Assembly: GCA_963677885.1 (NCBI GenBank)
Contig: OY782500.1
Location: 3,658,001-3,722,000, forward strand
Source of the DNA: UBA1351 sp963677885
Lineage (GTDB): Bacteria > Bacillota > Clostridia > Lachnospirales > Vallitaleaceae
Direction: 5' to 3'
DNA length: 64,000 bases
A program made the translations under genes and the position numbers. Shown here one piece after another: positions 18,388-27,358 of the stretch. A model generated the notes under the pieces. That model was not told where the DNA came from, made no database searches, and saw only the letters and a list, made by a program, of their open reading frames with translations. Numbering within the stretch: the first letter of the stretch is position 1; each line of letters opens with the position of its first letter.

Positions 18388-18867
18388 ATGCCAGACAAGA
18401 AAAGAGTTTTGACTTACCGTGGATTGAAGGCCATGGAAGAAGAGCTGCAACACTTAAAAGTTGTTAAGCGTAAAGAGATTGCGGAACAGATTAAAGAAGC
18501 AAGAGCTCAAGGTGACCTATCCGAGAATGCAGAATATGATGCGGCAAAAGATGAACAAGGTGAAATCGAGGCACGTATCGCTGAACTTGAGAAGATTCTT
18601 AAAAATGCAGAAGTCATTGATGAAGACGAAGTCGATCTTAGTGTGATCAGCATCGGATGTAAGGTTCTTCTATATGATATGGAATTTGAAGAAGAAGTGG
18701 ACTATATGATTGTAGGATCAACAGAAGCAGATCCATTACATGGAAAATTATCCGATGAATCACCAGTTGGTGCCAAGTTGATTGGTCACAAACAAGGTGA
18801 TGTCGTTGAAGCAACAACACCAAACGGTTCAGTTGTTAAATTCAAAGTCTTGGAAATTCATCGATAA
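18388..18867 (+). CDS. greA: Transcription elongation factor GreA
   Basis: Rescues backtracked RNA polymerase by stimulating transcript cleavage. The 159-residue protein has the N-terminal coiled coil with the acidic tip (QGDLSENAEYDAAKDEQGEIEARI; key Asp and Glu of the DLSENAEYDAAK loop present) and the C-terminal FKBP-like domain (GSTEADPLHGKLSDESPVG). The ribosome-binding site ACGAGGTG precedes the ATG. lysS follows after about 105 bases with no terminator between, so the two are probably co-transcribed. Confidence 0.96.
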   Translation: MPDKKRVLTYRGLKAMEEELQHLKVVKRKEIAEQIKEARAQGDLSENAEYDAAKDEQGEIEARIAELEKILKNAEVIDEDEVDLSVISIGCKVLLYDMEFEEEVDYMIVGSTEADPLHGKLSDESPVGAKLIGHKQGDVVEATTPNGSVVKFKVLEIHR

Positions 18868-18972
18868 AATAAAGATTGCGCTTAAGAGTCCATTTCAAGT
18901 GATTGAAGTGGATTTCTTTTGAACTAGAAAATTGCTCATAAAGGGGCACAGGCATAAACAAAGGAGTTTAAA

Positions 18973-20484
18973 GTGGCTGAAAACACAAATAATCAAGCAG
19001 AAACTGAAGTTTTAAGTGGTCAAGAATTAAATGAACTGTTACAAATCCGTAGAGATAAGTTAGGTGATCTTCAGGAAAAAGGCAAGGATCCTTTCCATAT
19101 CACCAAATTTGATACCACACACAGAAGCCAGGCCATCATCGATGGGTTCGAAACCCTAGAAGGTGAGGAAGTAGCTATTGCAGGTCGTATCATGACTAAA
19201 CGTGATATGGGTAAGGCTTCTTTCTGTCACCTGTCTGACCGTGACGGTCAAATCCAAGTCTATGTTCGTAAGGACCAGGTTGGCGATGAAGCTTATGATG
19301 ATTTTAAACACTATGACCTTGGTGATATCGTCGGTATTAAGGGTCTTGTATTTAAAACCCAAAAAGGTGAAATTTCAGTTAAGGCAAAAGAAGTTGTGCT
19401 TTTATCCAAGTCCTTGCAAATCCTGCCTGAAAAGTATCATGGACTAAAAGACACCGACACAAGATACCGTCAGCGTTATCTTGACCTGATTGTAAATCCT
19501 GAAGTTAAGGACGCCTTCTTCAAGCGTTCACAGATTATCCGTGAAATCCGTTCTTTCCTTGACGGAAGAGAATTCCTTGAAGTTGAAACTCCTGTTCTTC
19601 TTTCTATACCAGGTGGTGCTGCAGCAAGACCATTTGATACCCACCATAATGCCCTGGATCTTCCAATGCACCTGCGTATTTCATTGGAACTTCCACTTAA
19701 GCGTCTTATCGTTGGTGGATTTGAGCGTGTTTATGAAATGGGTCGTGTATTTAGAAACGAAGGTCTATCCATTCGTCACAATCCAGAGTTTACCCTGCTT
19801 GAGCTCTATCAGGCTTATACTGACTACTACGGTATGATGGAAATCACTGAAAGTCTTATCCGTACAGTGGCTGAAAAAGTTCTAGGAACAACCAAAGTGA
19901 ATTACGATGGTATCGAAATTGACCTTGGTAAGCCTTTTGAAAAGCTGACTATGGTTGATGCCATTAAGAAATATGCAGACATTGATTTCAATGAAATAAA
20001 AACTGATGAAGAAGCCCATGCCCTTGCAAAAGAAAAGCATGTCGAAGTGGAAAAACACTTCAAAAAAGGTGAAATTATCAATGCCTTCTTCGAAGCTTTT
20101 GCTGAAGAACACTTGGTACAACCTACCTTCATTATGGATCACCCGGTTGAGATTTCTCCACTGGCTAAGCGTAAGCCAGAAGATCCAGCCTATACTGAGC
20201 GTTTCGAACTCTTTATTACCCGTCGTGAGTTTGCCAATGCTTTCTCTGAGCTTAATGATCCGATTGATCAAAGAAGCCGTTTTGAGTATCAGGAAGAACT
20301 TAAGGCAGCCGGTGATGAAGAAGCCAACTCCATTGACGAGGACTTCTTGACAGCTCTTGAATATGGTATGCCGCCTACAGGTGGTCTTGGTATCGGTATT
20401 GACCGTTTGGTTATGCTGCTTACTGACTCCTATTCAATTAGAGACGTTTTATTGTTCCCTACAATGAAGCCGAAGGCTGAGTAA
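18973..20484 (+). CDS. lysS: Lysyl-tRNA synthetase, class II
   Basis: Charges tRNA-Lys. The 503-residue protein begins with a GTG codon preceded by AAGGAG. The N-terminal OB-fold anticodon-binding domain covers about residues 60-170 (VAIAGRIMTKRDMGKASFCHL). The class II core follows, with motif 1 around FLEVETPVL, motif 2 around YEMGRVFRNEGLSIRHNPEFT and motif 3 GGLGIGIDRLVMLLT. All active-site motifs are intact. A strong terminator is located 27 bases after the stop. Confidence 0.97.
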   Translation: MAENTNNQAETEVLSGQELNELLQIRRDKLGDLQEKGKDPFHITKFDTTHRSQAIIDGFETLEGEEVAIAGRIMTKRDMGKASFCHLSDRDGQIQVYVRKDQVGDEAYDDFKHYDLGDIVGIKGLVFKTQKGEISVKAKEVVLLSKSLQILPEKYHGLKDTDTRYRQRYLDLIVNPEVKDAFFKRSQIIREIRSFLDGREFLEVETPVLLSIPGGAAARPFDTHHNALDLPMHLRISLELPLKRLIVGGFERVYEMGRVFRNEGLSIRHNPEFTLLELYQAYTDYYGMMEITESLIRTVAEKVLGTTKVNYDGIEIDLGKPFEKLTMVDAIKKYADIDFNEIKTDEEAHALAKEKHVEVEKHFKKGEIINAFFEAFAEEHLVQPTFIMDHPVEISPLAKRKPEDPAYTERFELFITRREFANAFSELNDPIDQRSRFEYQEELKAAGDEEANSIDEDFLTALEYGMPPTGGLGIGIDRLVMLLTDSYSIRDVLLFPTMKPKAE

Positions 20485-20510
20485 ACGTTAAGAACTAAAA
20501 ATTAGAAAAT

Positions 20511-20541
20511 AAAGAGGTAGGCGAAAGCCTATCTCTTTTTT
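20511..20541 (+). terminator. Rho-independent terminator after lysS
   Basis: AAAGAGGTAGGC-GAAA-GCCTATCTCTTTTTT forms a 12-bp stem (one G-T pair) with a GAAA tetraloop and a T-run. Confidence 0.92.
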
Positions 20542-20600
20542 GCGTAGACAGGTATTTGTTCTAAAAAAAATTAATATGACATGGGGTGTCAGGTTATCCT

Positions 20601-20609
20601 TGTTATAAT
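20601..20609 (+). promoter_or_regulatory. Extended -10 promoter of the ClbS/DfsB-like gene
   Basis: TGTTATAAT provides a TGN-extended consensus -10, 44 bases before the start codon. No good -35 is seen at the proper distance, as is common for extended -10 promoters. Confidence 0.5.
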
Positions 20610-20652
20610 ATATATATGTTATGACACGTATGAATAGAAAGGGAGATTAACT

Positions 20653-21189
20653 ATGGCAAGACCTCAATCAAAAAAGGATTTACTGGAAGCTGCTGACTTG
20701 AAGTACAAGCAACTAAAAGATATGATTGGAAATATTACAGAAGATGAGTTGGAAAGACCCTATGATTTTTCCAAAGACAGTAAGAAGAAGGAAGCGCATT
20801 GGTCCCGGGACAAGAATTTACGAGATGTTTTGATTCACTTATACGAGTGGCATCAATTAGCTATAAAGTGGATTAATACTAATATGAAGGGAACAAGGGT
20901 AAATTTTTTACCGGAGCCCTACAATTGGAAGACCTATGGAGACATGAACCTAGAGTTTTTTCATAAACATCAGAATACCGGTCTTGAAGAAGCTAAAGGA
21001 TTATTGGAAGAAAGTCATGACCTTGTTACTCAGATAATAACTTCCTTATCAAATGATGAACTCTTTACCAAAAATGTCTTTGACTGGGCAGGTACATCAA
21101 CTGTCGGTTCCTATCTTGTGTCAGTAACTTCCAGTCATTATGAATGGGCCATGAAGAAAATGAAGGCCCATAAAAAGAGTCTTGTCTAA
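20653..21189 (+). CDS. ClbS/DfsB family four-helix-bundle protein
   Basis: Soluble helical protein of 178 residues in the DinB-like superfamily. The opening MARPQSKKDLLEAADLKYKQL, the HWSRDKNLRDVLIHLYEWHQL segment and the late SVTSSHYEWAMKKMKAHKKS segment are typical of ClbS/DfsB proteins. ClbS itself protects the colibactin producer by hydrolysing the cyclopropane warhead, but most homologues are uncharacterised and no colibactin-like genes are present here. It stands alone between the lysS terminator and the sensor kinase. Function should be regarded as unknown. Confidence 0.8.
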   Translation: MARPQSKKDLLEAADLKYKQLKDMIGNITEDELERPYDFSKDSKKKEAHWSRDKNLRDVLIHLYEWHQLAIKWINTNMKGTRVNFLPEPYNWKTYGDMNLEFFHKHQNTGLEEAKGLLEESHDLVTQIITSLSNDELFTKNVFDWAGTSTVGSYLVSVTSSHYEWAMKKMKAHKKSLV

Positions 21190-21276
21190 TTGAGCATTGA
21201 AGATTCTCCTACACATCTGAACTTAGATTTGTTACAATAGGATGTATATTTTAGTGAGGACCGCAGGTGTTATCTT

Positions 21277-23070
21277 ATGAATAGAGAAGATAGAATTGGA
21301 CATTTCATAAAATCAAGAAAACTCAGGGACAAGATTATTCTCTTTTATCTTGTATTGGCCTTTTTGACGGTTATTGTTAATGCCGTTTTTTATTATCAAA
21401 TGTCCAACCGCTATATCGATGAAACCGTCTATGACCTTTCGGTTAGTGAAATTCAGGGCCACAACAGAGGACTTGAGCTCCTTATCGAGGATATAAATAC
21501 CTATTCTAAAGAGATTATTTCCAGTCCAAGTATTCAGACGGCCCTAGATCCTAATCAGGATCAGCTTTATCAGCTAAGGCAGGTGGATCAGGAACTGGCA
21601 GCCTCTATGATGTTTGATGAAAAAATCTCCTCGATTTATGTTTTTGATTTTCAGGGCAAAAAATACTACCGTGATAAGGAAGTCTTCAAAAATCTTCAGT
21701 TGGAAGATATTATGGATATGGATTGGTACCAAGACCTAGTTGATGCACGAGGTGGATATATTTTAAACTTCAATGGCGACGGCCTTATTGATGATGACGA
21801 AAACAACTATTTAAGTTTTCTTAGAATCATTAACAATAATGTTGACCATCAACCGGTTGGTCTTATGATGATCAACGTTGAAGCATCAACGATTATGGAT
21901 GTATTTAATGTTGAAGAAGGTAATTACAGGGCCATAGCCTTTAGGGAATCTGTATACGATACAGAAATTATTTTGTGGAATGATGAAAACAAGAATCTTA
22001 ATGAAGATGAGCTAGATACCATTGGCAGTGCCTTTGAACGTTTGGATGACGAGCATCTTTTTTTACAGGATGTGACCATTAACAGACAAACTGTTGGTGT
22101 AACAGCTATGCTTAATGAGGACTTAAGCCTAAGTATTGTTGAAGTTAGGGCAGGCAGGGATCGGCAGGCTCTATTTGGTGATTTCAATTTCATTATTATG
22201 ATTATTATTGCCATGAACGGGATTTTGATTATTATAGGTTCCATATGGTTTTCCAACTATATGACCAACCCAATCACAGAGCTAACTGAATCCATGAAAG
22301 GTGTTAAAGACGGAACCTTTGAACTGGTGAAGGGCCAAGTCTATCATGATGAAATTGGTAAACTTAAGGAAGGCTATAATTTTATGATCATAGAAATTCA
22401 GCGGCTGATTGCAGAGAAAATCAAGGAGCAAGAGGAAATTAAGGATGCTGAACTTCGGGTTATTATGGAGCAGATTAAGCCTCACTTTATGTATAATACA
22501 CTAGACTCTATCAATTCGTTGGTTATGTTGGGGCATAACGAAGATGCTGAAGAGGCCCTTACAGCTCTTTCCAAGTTCTATAGGTCCAGTTTGAGTGACG
22601 GAAGATCCATAGTGACTCTGGAAACTGAACTCAATATTATTAAAAACTATTTGCTGATTCAAAATATTAGGCACAAGGGTCTTTTTGAGGTGGAATATCA
22701 TATTGAAGAGGAAGCAATGGGGATTAAAGTTCCCAAGCTGATGCTTCAGCCTCTGGTCGAAAACAGCTTATATCATGGCCTTAGACCTATGGGAACAGGT
22801 GGTGTGATTGCCCTGGCTGCCTGGAAAGAAGATAGTAAACTGGTTATTGAAGTGAGGGATACGGGAGTAGGTATGAAAGACCAAGATATCCAGAGGGTCT
22901 TTGAAGAGGCTAATGATTTGAATGAAGATTTATCCAGTATCGGTTTGCCTGCAACTATTCGGCGGATTAAGTTTTTTGATAAGGATAGCAAGATTTTTAT
23001 TGATAATTCTGAAGAAGGAACACGTATACACATTGAGTTATCTACTCTGACACAAGGAGCCTATTTATGA
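21277..23070 (+). CDS. YesM-type sensor histidine kinase
   Basis: Membrane sensor of 597 residues. A membrane segment at about 20-40, a large extracellular sensor (about 41-300), a second membrane segment at about 305-328, a HAMP domain (MTNPITELTESMKGVKDG), then the LytS/YesM His-kinase domain with the phospho-acceptor His403 in IKPHFMYNTLDSIN, and an ATPase domain with LVENSLYHGL and DTGVGM. It overlaps the response-regulator gene by 4 bases (ATGA). The solute-binding and permease genes that follow suggest that it senses an extracellular carbohydrate or its bound form. Confidence 0.92.
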   Translation: MNREDRIGHFIKSRKLRDKIILFYLVLAFLTVIVNAVFYYQMSNRYIDETVYDLSVSEIQGHNRGLELLIEDINTYSKEIISSPSIQTALDPNQDQLYQLRQVDQELAASMMFDEKISSIYVFDFQGKKYYRDKEVFKNLQLEDIMDMDWYQDLVDARGGYILNFNGDGLIDDDENNYLSFLRIINNNVDHQPVGLMMINVEASTIMDVFNVEEGNYRAIAFRESVYDTEIILWNDENKNLNEDELDTIGSAFERLDDEHLFLQDVTINRQTVGVTAMLNEDLSLSIVEVRAGRDRQALFGDFNFIIMIIIAMNGILIIIGSIWFSNYMTNPITELTESMKGVKDGTFELVKGQVYHDEIGKLKEGYNFMIIEIQRLIAEKIKEQEEIKDAELRVIMEQIKPHFMYNTLDSINSLVMLGHNEDAEEALTALSKFYRSSLSDGRSIVTLETELNIIKNYLLIQNIRHKGLFEVEYHIEEEAMGIKVPKLMLQPLVENSLYHGLRPMGTGGVIALAAWKEDSKLVIEVRDTGVGMKDQDIQRVFEEANDLNEDLSSIGLPATIRRIKFFDKDSKIFIDNSEEGTRIHIELSTLTQGAYL

Positions 23071-23915
23071 CCTATAAACATGTTGTCATCGTTGACGATG
23101 AATATCTTATAAGAGAATTACTTTATAATAAAATAGACTGGGAGGCTCTAGGGTGCCAGGTTGTCCTAAAAGCCCCAAGTGCATCCATAGTTCTTGATTA
23201 TATTGAAGAACATCATGTGGATATGATTATCACGGACATTAATATGCCCTTTATTGATGGTATGGAAATGGCAAGGAGAATCAAGGATACAAACCCTGAT
23301 ATTAAGGTTATTGTTCTAACAGGTTATAATGAATTTGATTATGCTGTAAAGGGTATTGAGGTCGGTGTCGAAGGCTTCATCCTTAAGCCTATTGATAAAG
23401 AGGAAGTTGAAACGGTCTTAAAGAAGGCTATTGATAAAATCAATACGGAGCAAAAAAAAGAAATTGATGCCAAAGAGCGAATCAGGAACCTGGAGGAAGA
23501 GCGGTATAGTCTTGAGGAAGAAATTATTGAAATAACCTCAAAGATTAAAGAGACGGATCACTCCACAGACGAAGAAAGTCCTATTGGAAATTCAGAGGAT
23601 GTTATTGACCAGGTTGATCAGTATATTATGAAGCATATGGCGGACTCCAAGTTGACCCTAAAAGGTACTGCAGAACATTTCTTTTTGAATGCCTCTTATC
23701 TGTCCAGAACTTACAAGCAGCGAATGGGCATTTCTTTTAAGGAGAGACTCTTTAATTTGCGGATGGAAAAGGCGGTGGACCTTCTTCAGGGGACCAATAT
23801 GAAGGTATATGAAGTGGCCAATGCAGTGGGAATCGAGGATCCCAACTACTTTTCTTTGTGCTTTAAGAAGTATAAGGATATGTCAGTTTCTGATTATAAG
23901 AAATCCATCAAATAA
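23067..23915 (+). CDS. YesN-type AraC-family response regulator
   Basis: Transcriptional activator of 282 residues. The receiver domain has DD acidic pair in IVDDEYLIREL, phospho-acceptor Asp57 in IITDINMPFIDG and the conserved Lys in FILKPIDK. A coiled-coil linker rich in Glu (about 130-175) is followed by two AraC-type helix-turn-helix units (LKGTAEHFFLNASYLSRTYK and VYEVANAVGIEDPNYFSLCF). Likely targets are the solute-binding protein and permease genes downstream. It starts inside the sensor gene's stop codon. Confidence 0.93.
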   Translation: MTYKHVVIVDDEYLIRELLYNKIDWEALGCQVVLKAPSASIVLDYIEEHHVDMIITDINMPFIDGMEMARRIKDTNPDIKVIVLTGYNEFDYAVKGIEVGVEGFILKPIDKEEVETVLKKAIDKINTEQKKEIDAKERIRNLEEERYSLEEEIIEITSKIKETDHSTDEESPIGNSEDVIDQVDQYIMKHMADSKLTLKGTAEHFFLNASYLSRTYKQRMGISFKERLFNLRMEKAVDLLQGTNMKVYEVANAVGIEDPNYFSLCFKKYKDMSVSDYKKSIK

Positions 23916-23948
23916 GATTGAGTGAATAAAAAGGCAAGGTGAACCTCT

Positions 23949-25283
23949 GTGACAGGTAAAAATGAAAAAGTTAAGAACACAAGAATTTTGATCATACTAA
24001 GCCTTATGCTTTTGGCTTTCCTGGTGGCATCATGCATGGGAGGCAATCAGCAAACCCGGCAGGAAGAGGGTATTGATCCGGCAGATGAAAAAATAGTTTT
24101 GGATGTTTGGCATCTCTGGGTTGGAGAAAACGATGGTAATGCCATTGGTTTTGATAAGGCGGTTAAAGCATATGAAGCGGACCATCCAGGTGTAGAGATT
24201 CGTCAGGACTCTACCCATAATGAAGCCTACAAAACAAAAATCAAGACTGCCCTTTCCGCCAATGAAGCTCCAGATGTGTTTTTTTCCTGGGGAGCAGGCT
24301 TTGCCAAACCTTTTGTTGAGGCTGGTCTTGTGGAAGAAATCTCAGGTTACCTAAGTGAAGAAACCATGGAAAAACTTCAAAAACCCTTGGCCGGTAATTT
24401 TACCTTTGACGGAGGTCTGTATGGATTACCCTTTGTTTCCTATATGGGTGTACTCTATTGTAATGAGGAGATGTTTGCCCAGGCAGGAGTTAAAATACCT
24501 GAGACCATAGATGACCTCTATGAAGCTGTTACAGCCTTTCGAAAACAGGGGATTGTACCTATGGCCCTTGGTGTGAAAGAAACCTGGACAGCCATGTTTT
24601 ACCAGAATATTGCAACCATGAGAACAACAGGAATAGATACAGTCACCCTGGCCCTTAATAAAGAAGCTTCCTTTGACAGTCAGTCATTTATTAATGGTGC
24701 CCAGATTGTTGTGGACCTGATAGAATTGGGGGCTTTTGATGATAATGCCATGGCTTATACCGGGGAAGAGGCAAAGGTTACCTTCCTGTCAGGCCAAGTG
24801 CCGATGATTTTTCAGGGGTCCTGGATGTCGGCGGAAATACAGAATGAAAGATATTCAGATGTGGTTGATAAAGTAGTGGCCAAGAATTTCCCAGGTATAC
24901 CAGGTGGAAAATACAATAATCAACTCTTAGGAGGAGCCATTGATGGGTTTATGGTCAGTAAGTCCAGTGAGCACAAAGAGGTAGCAGCAGATTTTGTAGC
25001 CTTTATTTCGGAATATATGGCTAAGGAAAGTTTTCTTAATGGAGCAGGCCTTTCCCCATGGGATATTGACATTGAAGATGCTGAAATTGATCCCTTGGTA
25101 GAACAAATCCTTGAACTGGCTGAAGAGTCAGATGGTTATCTTGTGGCTTGGGACACTTACCTCTCAGGAGAAGATGTTAAGTGGCACCTTGAACTTATTC
25201 AAGAGATGTTTGCCGGTATGATTGGTGCTGAGGAATTTGCTAAGAAAATGCAGGTCATTAATGAAGACCCAGGTCTTGAGTGA
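23949..25283 (+). CDS. Extracellular solute-binding lipoprotein (family 1), without adjacent permeases
   Basis: Carbohydrate-binding protein of an ABC transporter, 444 residues, anchored by a lipobox FLVASC with Cys at about residue 29. The mature part contains DVWHLWVGENDGNAIGFDKAV and APDVFFSWGAGFAKPFVEAGL, typical of family 1 sugar-binding proteins. The GTG start is chosen because the only nearby ATG is in another frame; AAGGTG lies upstream. It follows the regulator by 33 bases and is separated from the transporter operon by a hairpin and a new promoter, so it may present ligand to the YesM-type sensor rather than supply transport. Confidence 0.85.
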   Translation: MTGKNEKVKNTRILIILSLMLLAFLVASCMGGNQQTRQEEGIDPADEKIVLDVWHLWVGENDGNAIGFDKAVKAYEADHPGVEIRQDSTHNEAYKTKIKTALSANEAPDVFFSWGAGFAKPFVEAGLVEEISGYLSEETMEKLQKPLAGNFTFDGGLYGLPFVSYMGVLYCNEEMFAQAGVKIPETIDDLYEAVTAFRKQGIVPMALGVKETWTAMFYQNIATMRTTGIDTVTLALNKEASFDSQSFINGAQIVVDLIELGAFDDNAMAYTGEEAKVTFLSGQVPMIFQGSWMSAEIQNERYSDVVDKVVAKNFPGIPGGKYNNQLLGGAIDGFMVSKSSEHKEVAADFVAFISEYMAKESFLNGAGLSPWDIDIEDAEIDPLVEQILELAEESDGYLVAWDTYLSGEDVKWHLELIQEMFAGMIGAEEFAKKMQVINEDPGLE

Positions 25284-25381
25284 TTACTGTATGAGTGAAA
25301 ATGCTTTTCTATCCAGGGTCAAGTGATAATAATTTCTGATTTCTTCTCGGATATTTTAATAAATAATTGAATTGTATCGTT

Positions 25382-25441
25382 AAATACCTTGTCAAAATCT
25401 TATAGATAAAAATCTATAATGTGGATGACAAGGTATTTTTG
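25382..25441 (+). terminator. Nested double hairpin, probable terminator after the first binding-protein gene
   Basis: The outer 13-bp perfect stem AAATACCTTGTCA (25382-25394) / TGACAAGGTATTT (25426-25437, followed by TTT) encloses a second perfect stem TTATAGAT (25400-25407) / ATCTATAA (25412-25419) with an AAAA loop. The T-run at the end supports termination. It lies within a 375-base gap (25284-25658) that also carries the operator at 25535. Confidence 0.65.
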
Positions 25442-25534
25442 TGTAAAAAAATATTGAAAATGGGAGTCATATTTGTAGTTTTGCTCAATGAAGTAAAATT
25501 ATTCTAGAATTGAGTAAAATTCGTCTATGGGTTT

Positions 25535-25548
25535 CGAAAACGGTTTCG
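25535..25548 (+). promoter_or_regulatory. LacI-family/cre-like operator
   Basis: CGAAAACGGTTTCG is a near-perfect palindrome with a central CG, the hallmark of LacI/GalR/CcpA sites. It is 111 bases upstream of the second binding-protein gene and just before a possible -10 TATAGT at 25561-25566, so it could bind CcpA or a dedicated sugar repressor. No LacI-family gene is in this window. Confidence 0.6.
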
Positions 25549-25658
25549 TTTATCATATGTATAGTAAAAGTGAACAAACAAGTGATGGGAGAAGATAAAG
25601 AAGTCCATCAATGTTCACTATTGAAACTAATACGAAGGTATAAGAAAAGAGGATTCAA

Positions 25659-27197
25659 ATGAAAAAATTATTGTCTATGATTCTTGTAGTCGCAATGATG
25701 CTGTCATTGGCAGCGTGCAGTACTGAAGACGCAGATACCAGTTCAGAAGGTGCTTCTGATAATGCTTCAGTTGATGCTTCAGACAGAAAACTTGTTATCT
25801 GGTCATTTACTGATGAGTTGAACACAGCGGGGGACGTTGATCACTTTAAAGCAAACTACACAGCTGAAGGTAAAGAATTTGCCGGCGCTGAAGTTGAGTT
25901 TGTTGCAGTATCTATCCAAGACGGTTATATGGATAAGATCATGCCTGCTCTTGAGTCTGGCCAAGGTCCTGATATTTTAACAGGAGAACTTGACCACATT
26001 AAGCAATTCCTTGAAGCAGGATACTTAGCAGATGTTGAAACCATGATGATTGAAGATCCAGACGTTGATTTCGAAGCTGAAAAAGCTGACTTCGAAGCCT
26101 ACATCTGGCAATCAGCTGTCGATCCAGCAAACGGTAAGTTGTCTGCTCTTTCATGGCAAGTAACTCCTGGTGCTATTTTCTTCAAAACGGATATGGCTGA
26201 AGCAGTTTGGGGTTCTGAAGCAGGTTTCCCAGTAGGCGGAACAAACCAAGCAATTACTGATTGGGTAAATGCTAATAAGTTTGATACAATTGCCAATCTG
26301 ACTCAAGCTCAAAAAGAAGTTAAAGCTTATGATGCTTCATGGAGACTTTTCCCAGATGACCAGGCAGTTCGTCACTTCGCTGCAGGTACAGATAATCCGG
26401 TTAAATGGATTGATGAAGACGGTAAATTAAATCCAGCGAAAATCACAGAACAAATTCCTTATATTGAAATGGTAAAAGAAATGTATGGTGACACCATTAA
26501 TGATTCTCTGACTGCAAATGCAGGTGAGTGGTCAGGTCCTTGGTTCGATGCGATGGACGCAGACCTTGTTGATGCTGAAGGTAATACATGGCAAGTTATG
26601 GCATACTCTATGCCAACATGGGGCCTTAAATACATTATTGAGCCTAACATGGAAAAAGTTGATGCTGATGGAAATACTTTGGCAAAACCAGCTGATGATG
26701 CTGATCAGGCAACAAAAGATGCTTATGAAGCAGCTGATTTCAAAGGTAATTGGGGTATGGCCAGTGGTCCTAACTCCTACTTCTGGGGTGGTACTTATGT
26801 AGCTATCAACGCAGCATCAGAAAATAAAGATATGGCTTTCGGATTCTTCAAATCCATGCTCCTTGACAAAGACCGTTTGGTAGAGCGTCAAATTGCTGAT
26901 GGTGATATGTATTCAATCGCTTCAGTTATGGCTCCAGCTATTGAAGGCTATGAAGGAAGACAATCACTTGGCGGTATGAACCACCTTGAAGTCTTTAGTA
27001 AAGAAGCTTCCAAAATTGACCTGTCTAATGTAACCATCTATGACAGAGGTCTTAACGATATGCTTGGTATTCACATTACCAACTACAAAACAGGTGCTGA
27101 CGGATATAACTCAGTTTCAGATGTACTTGAAAAATTCTATCAAGATATTTCTGTAACATACCCAGAAATATATGTAGAAGGACTTCCAACTAAATAG
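25659..27197 (+). CDS. Sugar ABC transporter substrate-binding lipoprotein
   Basis: Solute-binding protein of 512 residues with a strong signal peptide and lipobox LSLAAC (Cys about residue 20), then a Ser/Asp/Ala-rich linker and a family 1 binding domain beginning KLVIWSFTDELNTAGD. The large size and the segments PNSYFWGGTYVAIN and SYPEIYVEGLPTK-like end suggest an oligosaccharide ligand. It has a good AAAGAGG site and starts a transcript with the two permease genes. A hairpin after its stop codon probably keeps its mRNA more abundant than the permease part. No ATPase gene is present; a shared MsmX/MsiK-type ATPase is expected elsewhere. Confidence 0.9.
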   Translation: MKKLLSMILVVAMMLSLAACSTEDADTSSEGASDNASVDASDRKLVIWSFTDELNTAGDVDHFKANYTAEGKEFAGAEVEFVAVSIQDGYMDKIMPALESGQGPDILTGELDHIKQFLEAGYLADVETMMIEDPDVDFEAEKADFEAYIWQSAVDPANGKLSALSWQVTPGAIFFKTDMAEAVWGSEAGFPVGGTNQAITDWVNANKFDTIANLTQAQKEVKAYDASWRLFPDDQAVRHFAAGTDNPVKWIDEDGKLNPAKITEQIPYIEMVKEMYGDTINDSLTANAGEWSGPWFDAMDADLVDAEGNTWQVMAYSMPTWGLKYIIEPNMEKVDADGNTLAKPADDADQATKDAYEAADFKGNWGMASGPNSYFWGGTYVAINAASENKDMAFGFFKSMLLDKDRLVERQIADGDMYSIASVMAPAIEGYEGRQSLGGMNHLEVFSKEASKIDLSNVTIYDRGLNDMLGIHITNYKTGADGYNSVSDVLEKFYQDISVTYPEIYVEGLPTK

Positions 27198-27213
27198 TAT
27201 ACAATCTGGTTTC

Positions 27214-27240
27214 GGTCGTCAGACAGTGTGTCTGACGGCC
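27214..27240 (+). promoter_or_regulatory. Hairpin between the binding-protein and permease genes
   Basis: GGTCGTCAGACA-GTG-TGTCTGACGGCC is a 12-bp stem with one G-T pair and no T-run. Such hairpins inside transporter operons usually protect the 3' end of the binding-protein mRNA. Confidence 0.65.
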
Positions 27241-27358
27241 AAACCATGATTATGGAACATGGTATCTTAGGAAAGTTGCCTTATTGGCATAAAAGAACCC
27301 CGGATGATGATAATGAGGGAGCTTTCCTTAGTTAATAAAGTAGTTAAAGGAGAAAATC

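Noticed and set aside
19140..19165. GGGTTCGAAACCC tRNA T-arm-like sequence
   Set aside because: It lies inside lysS and no cloverleaf can be built around it.
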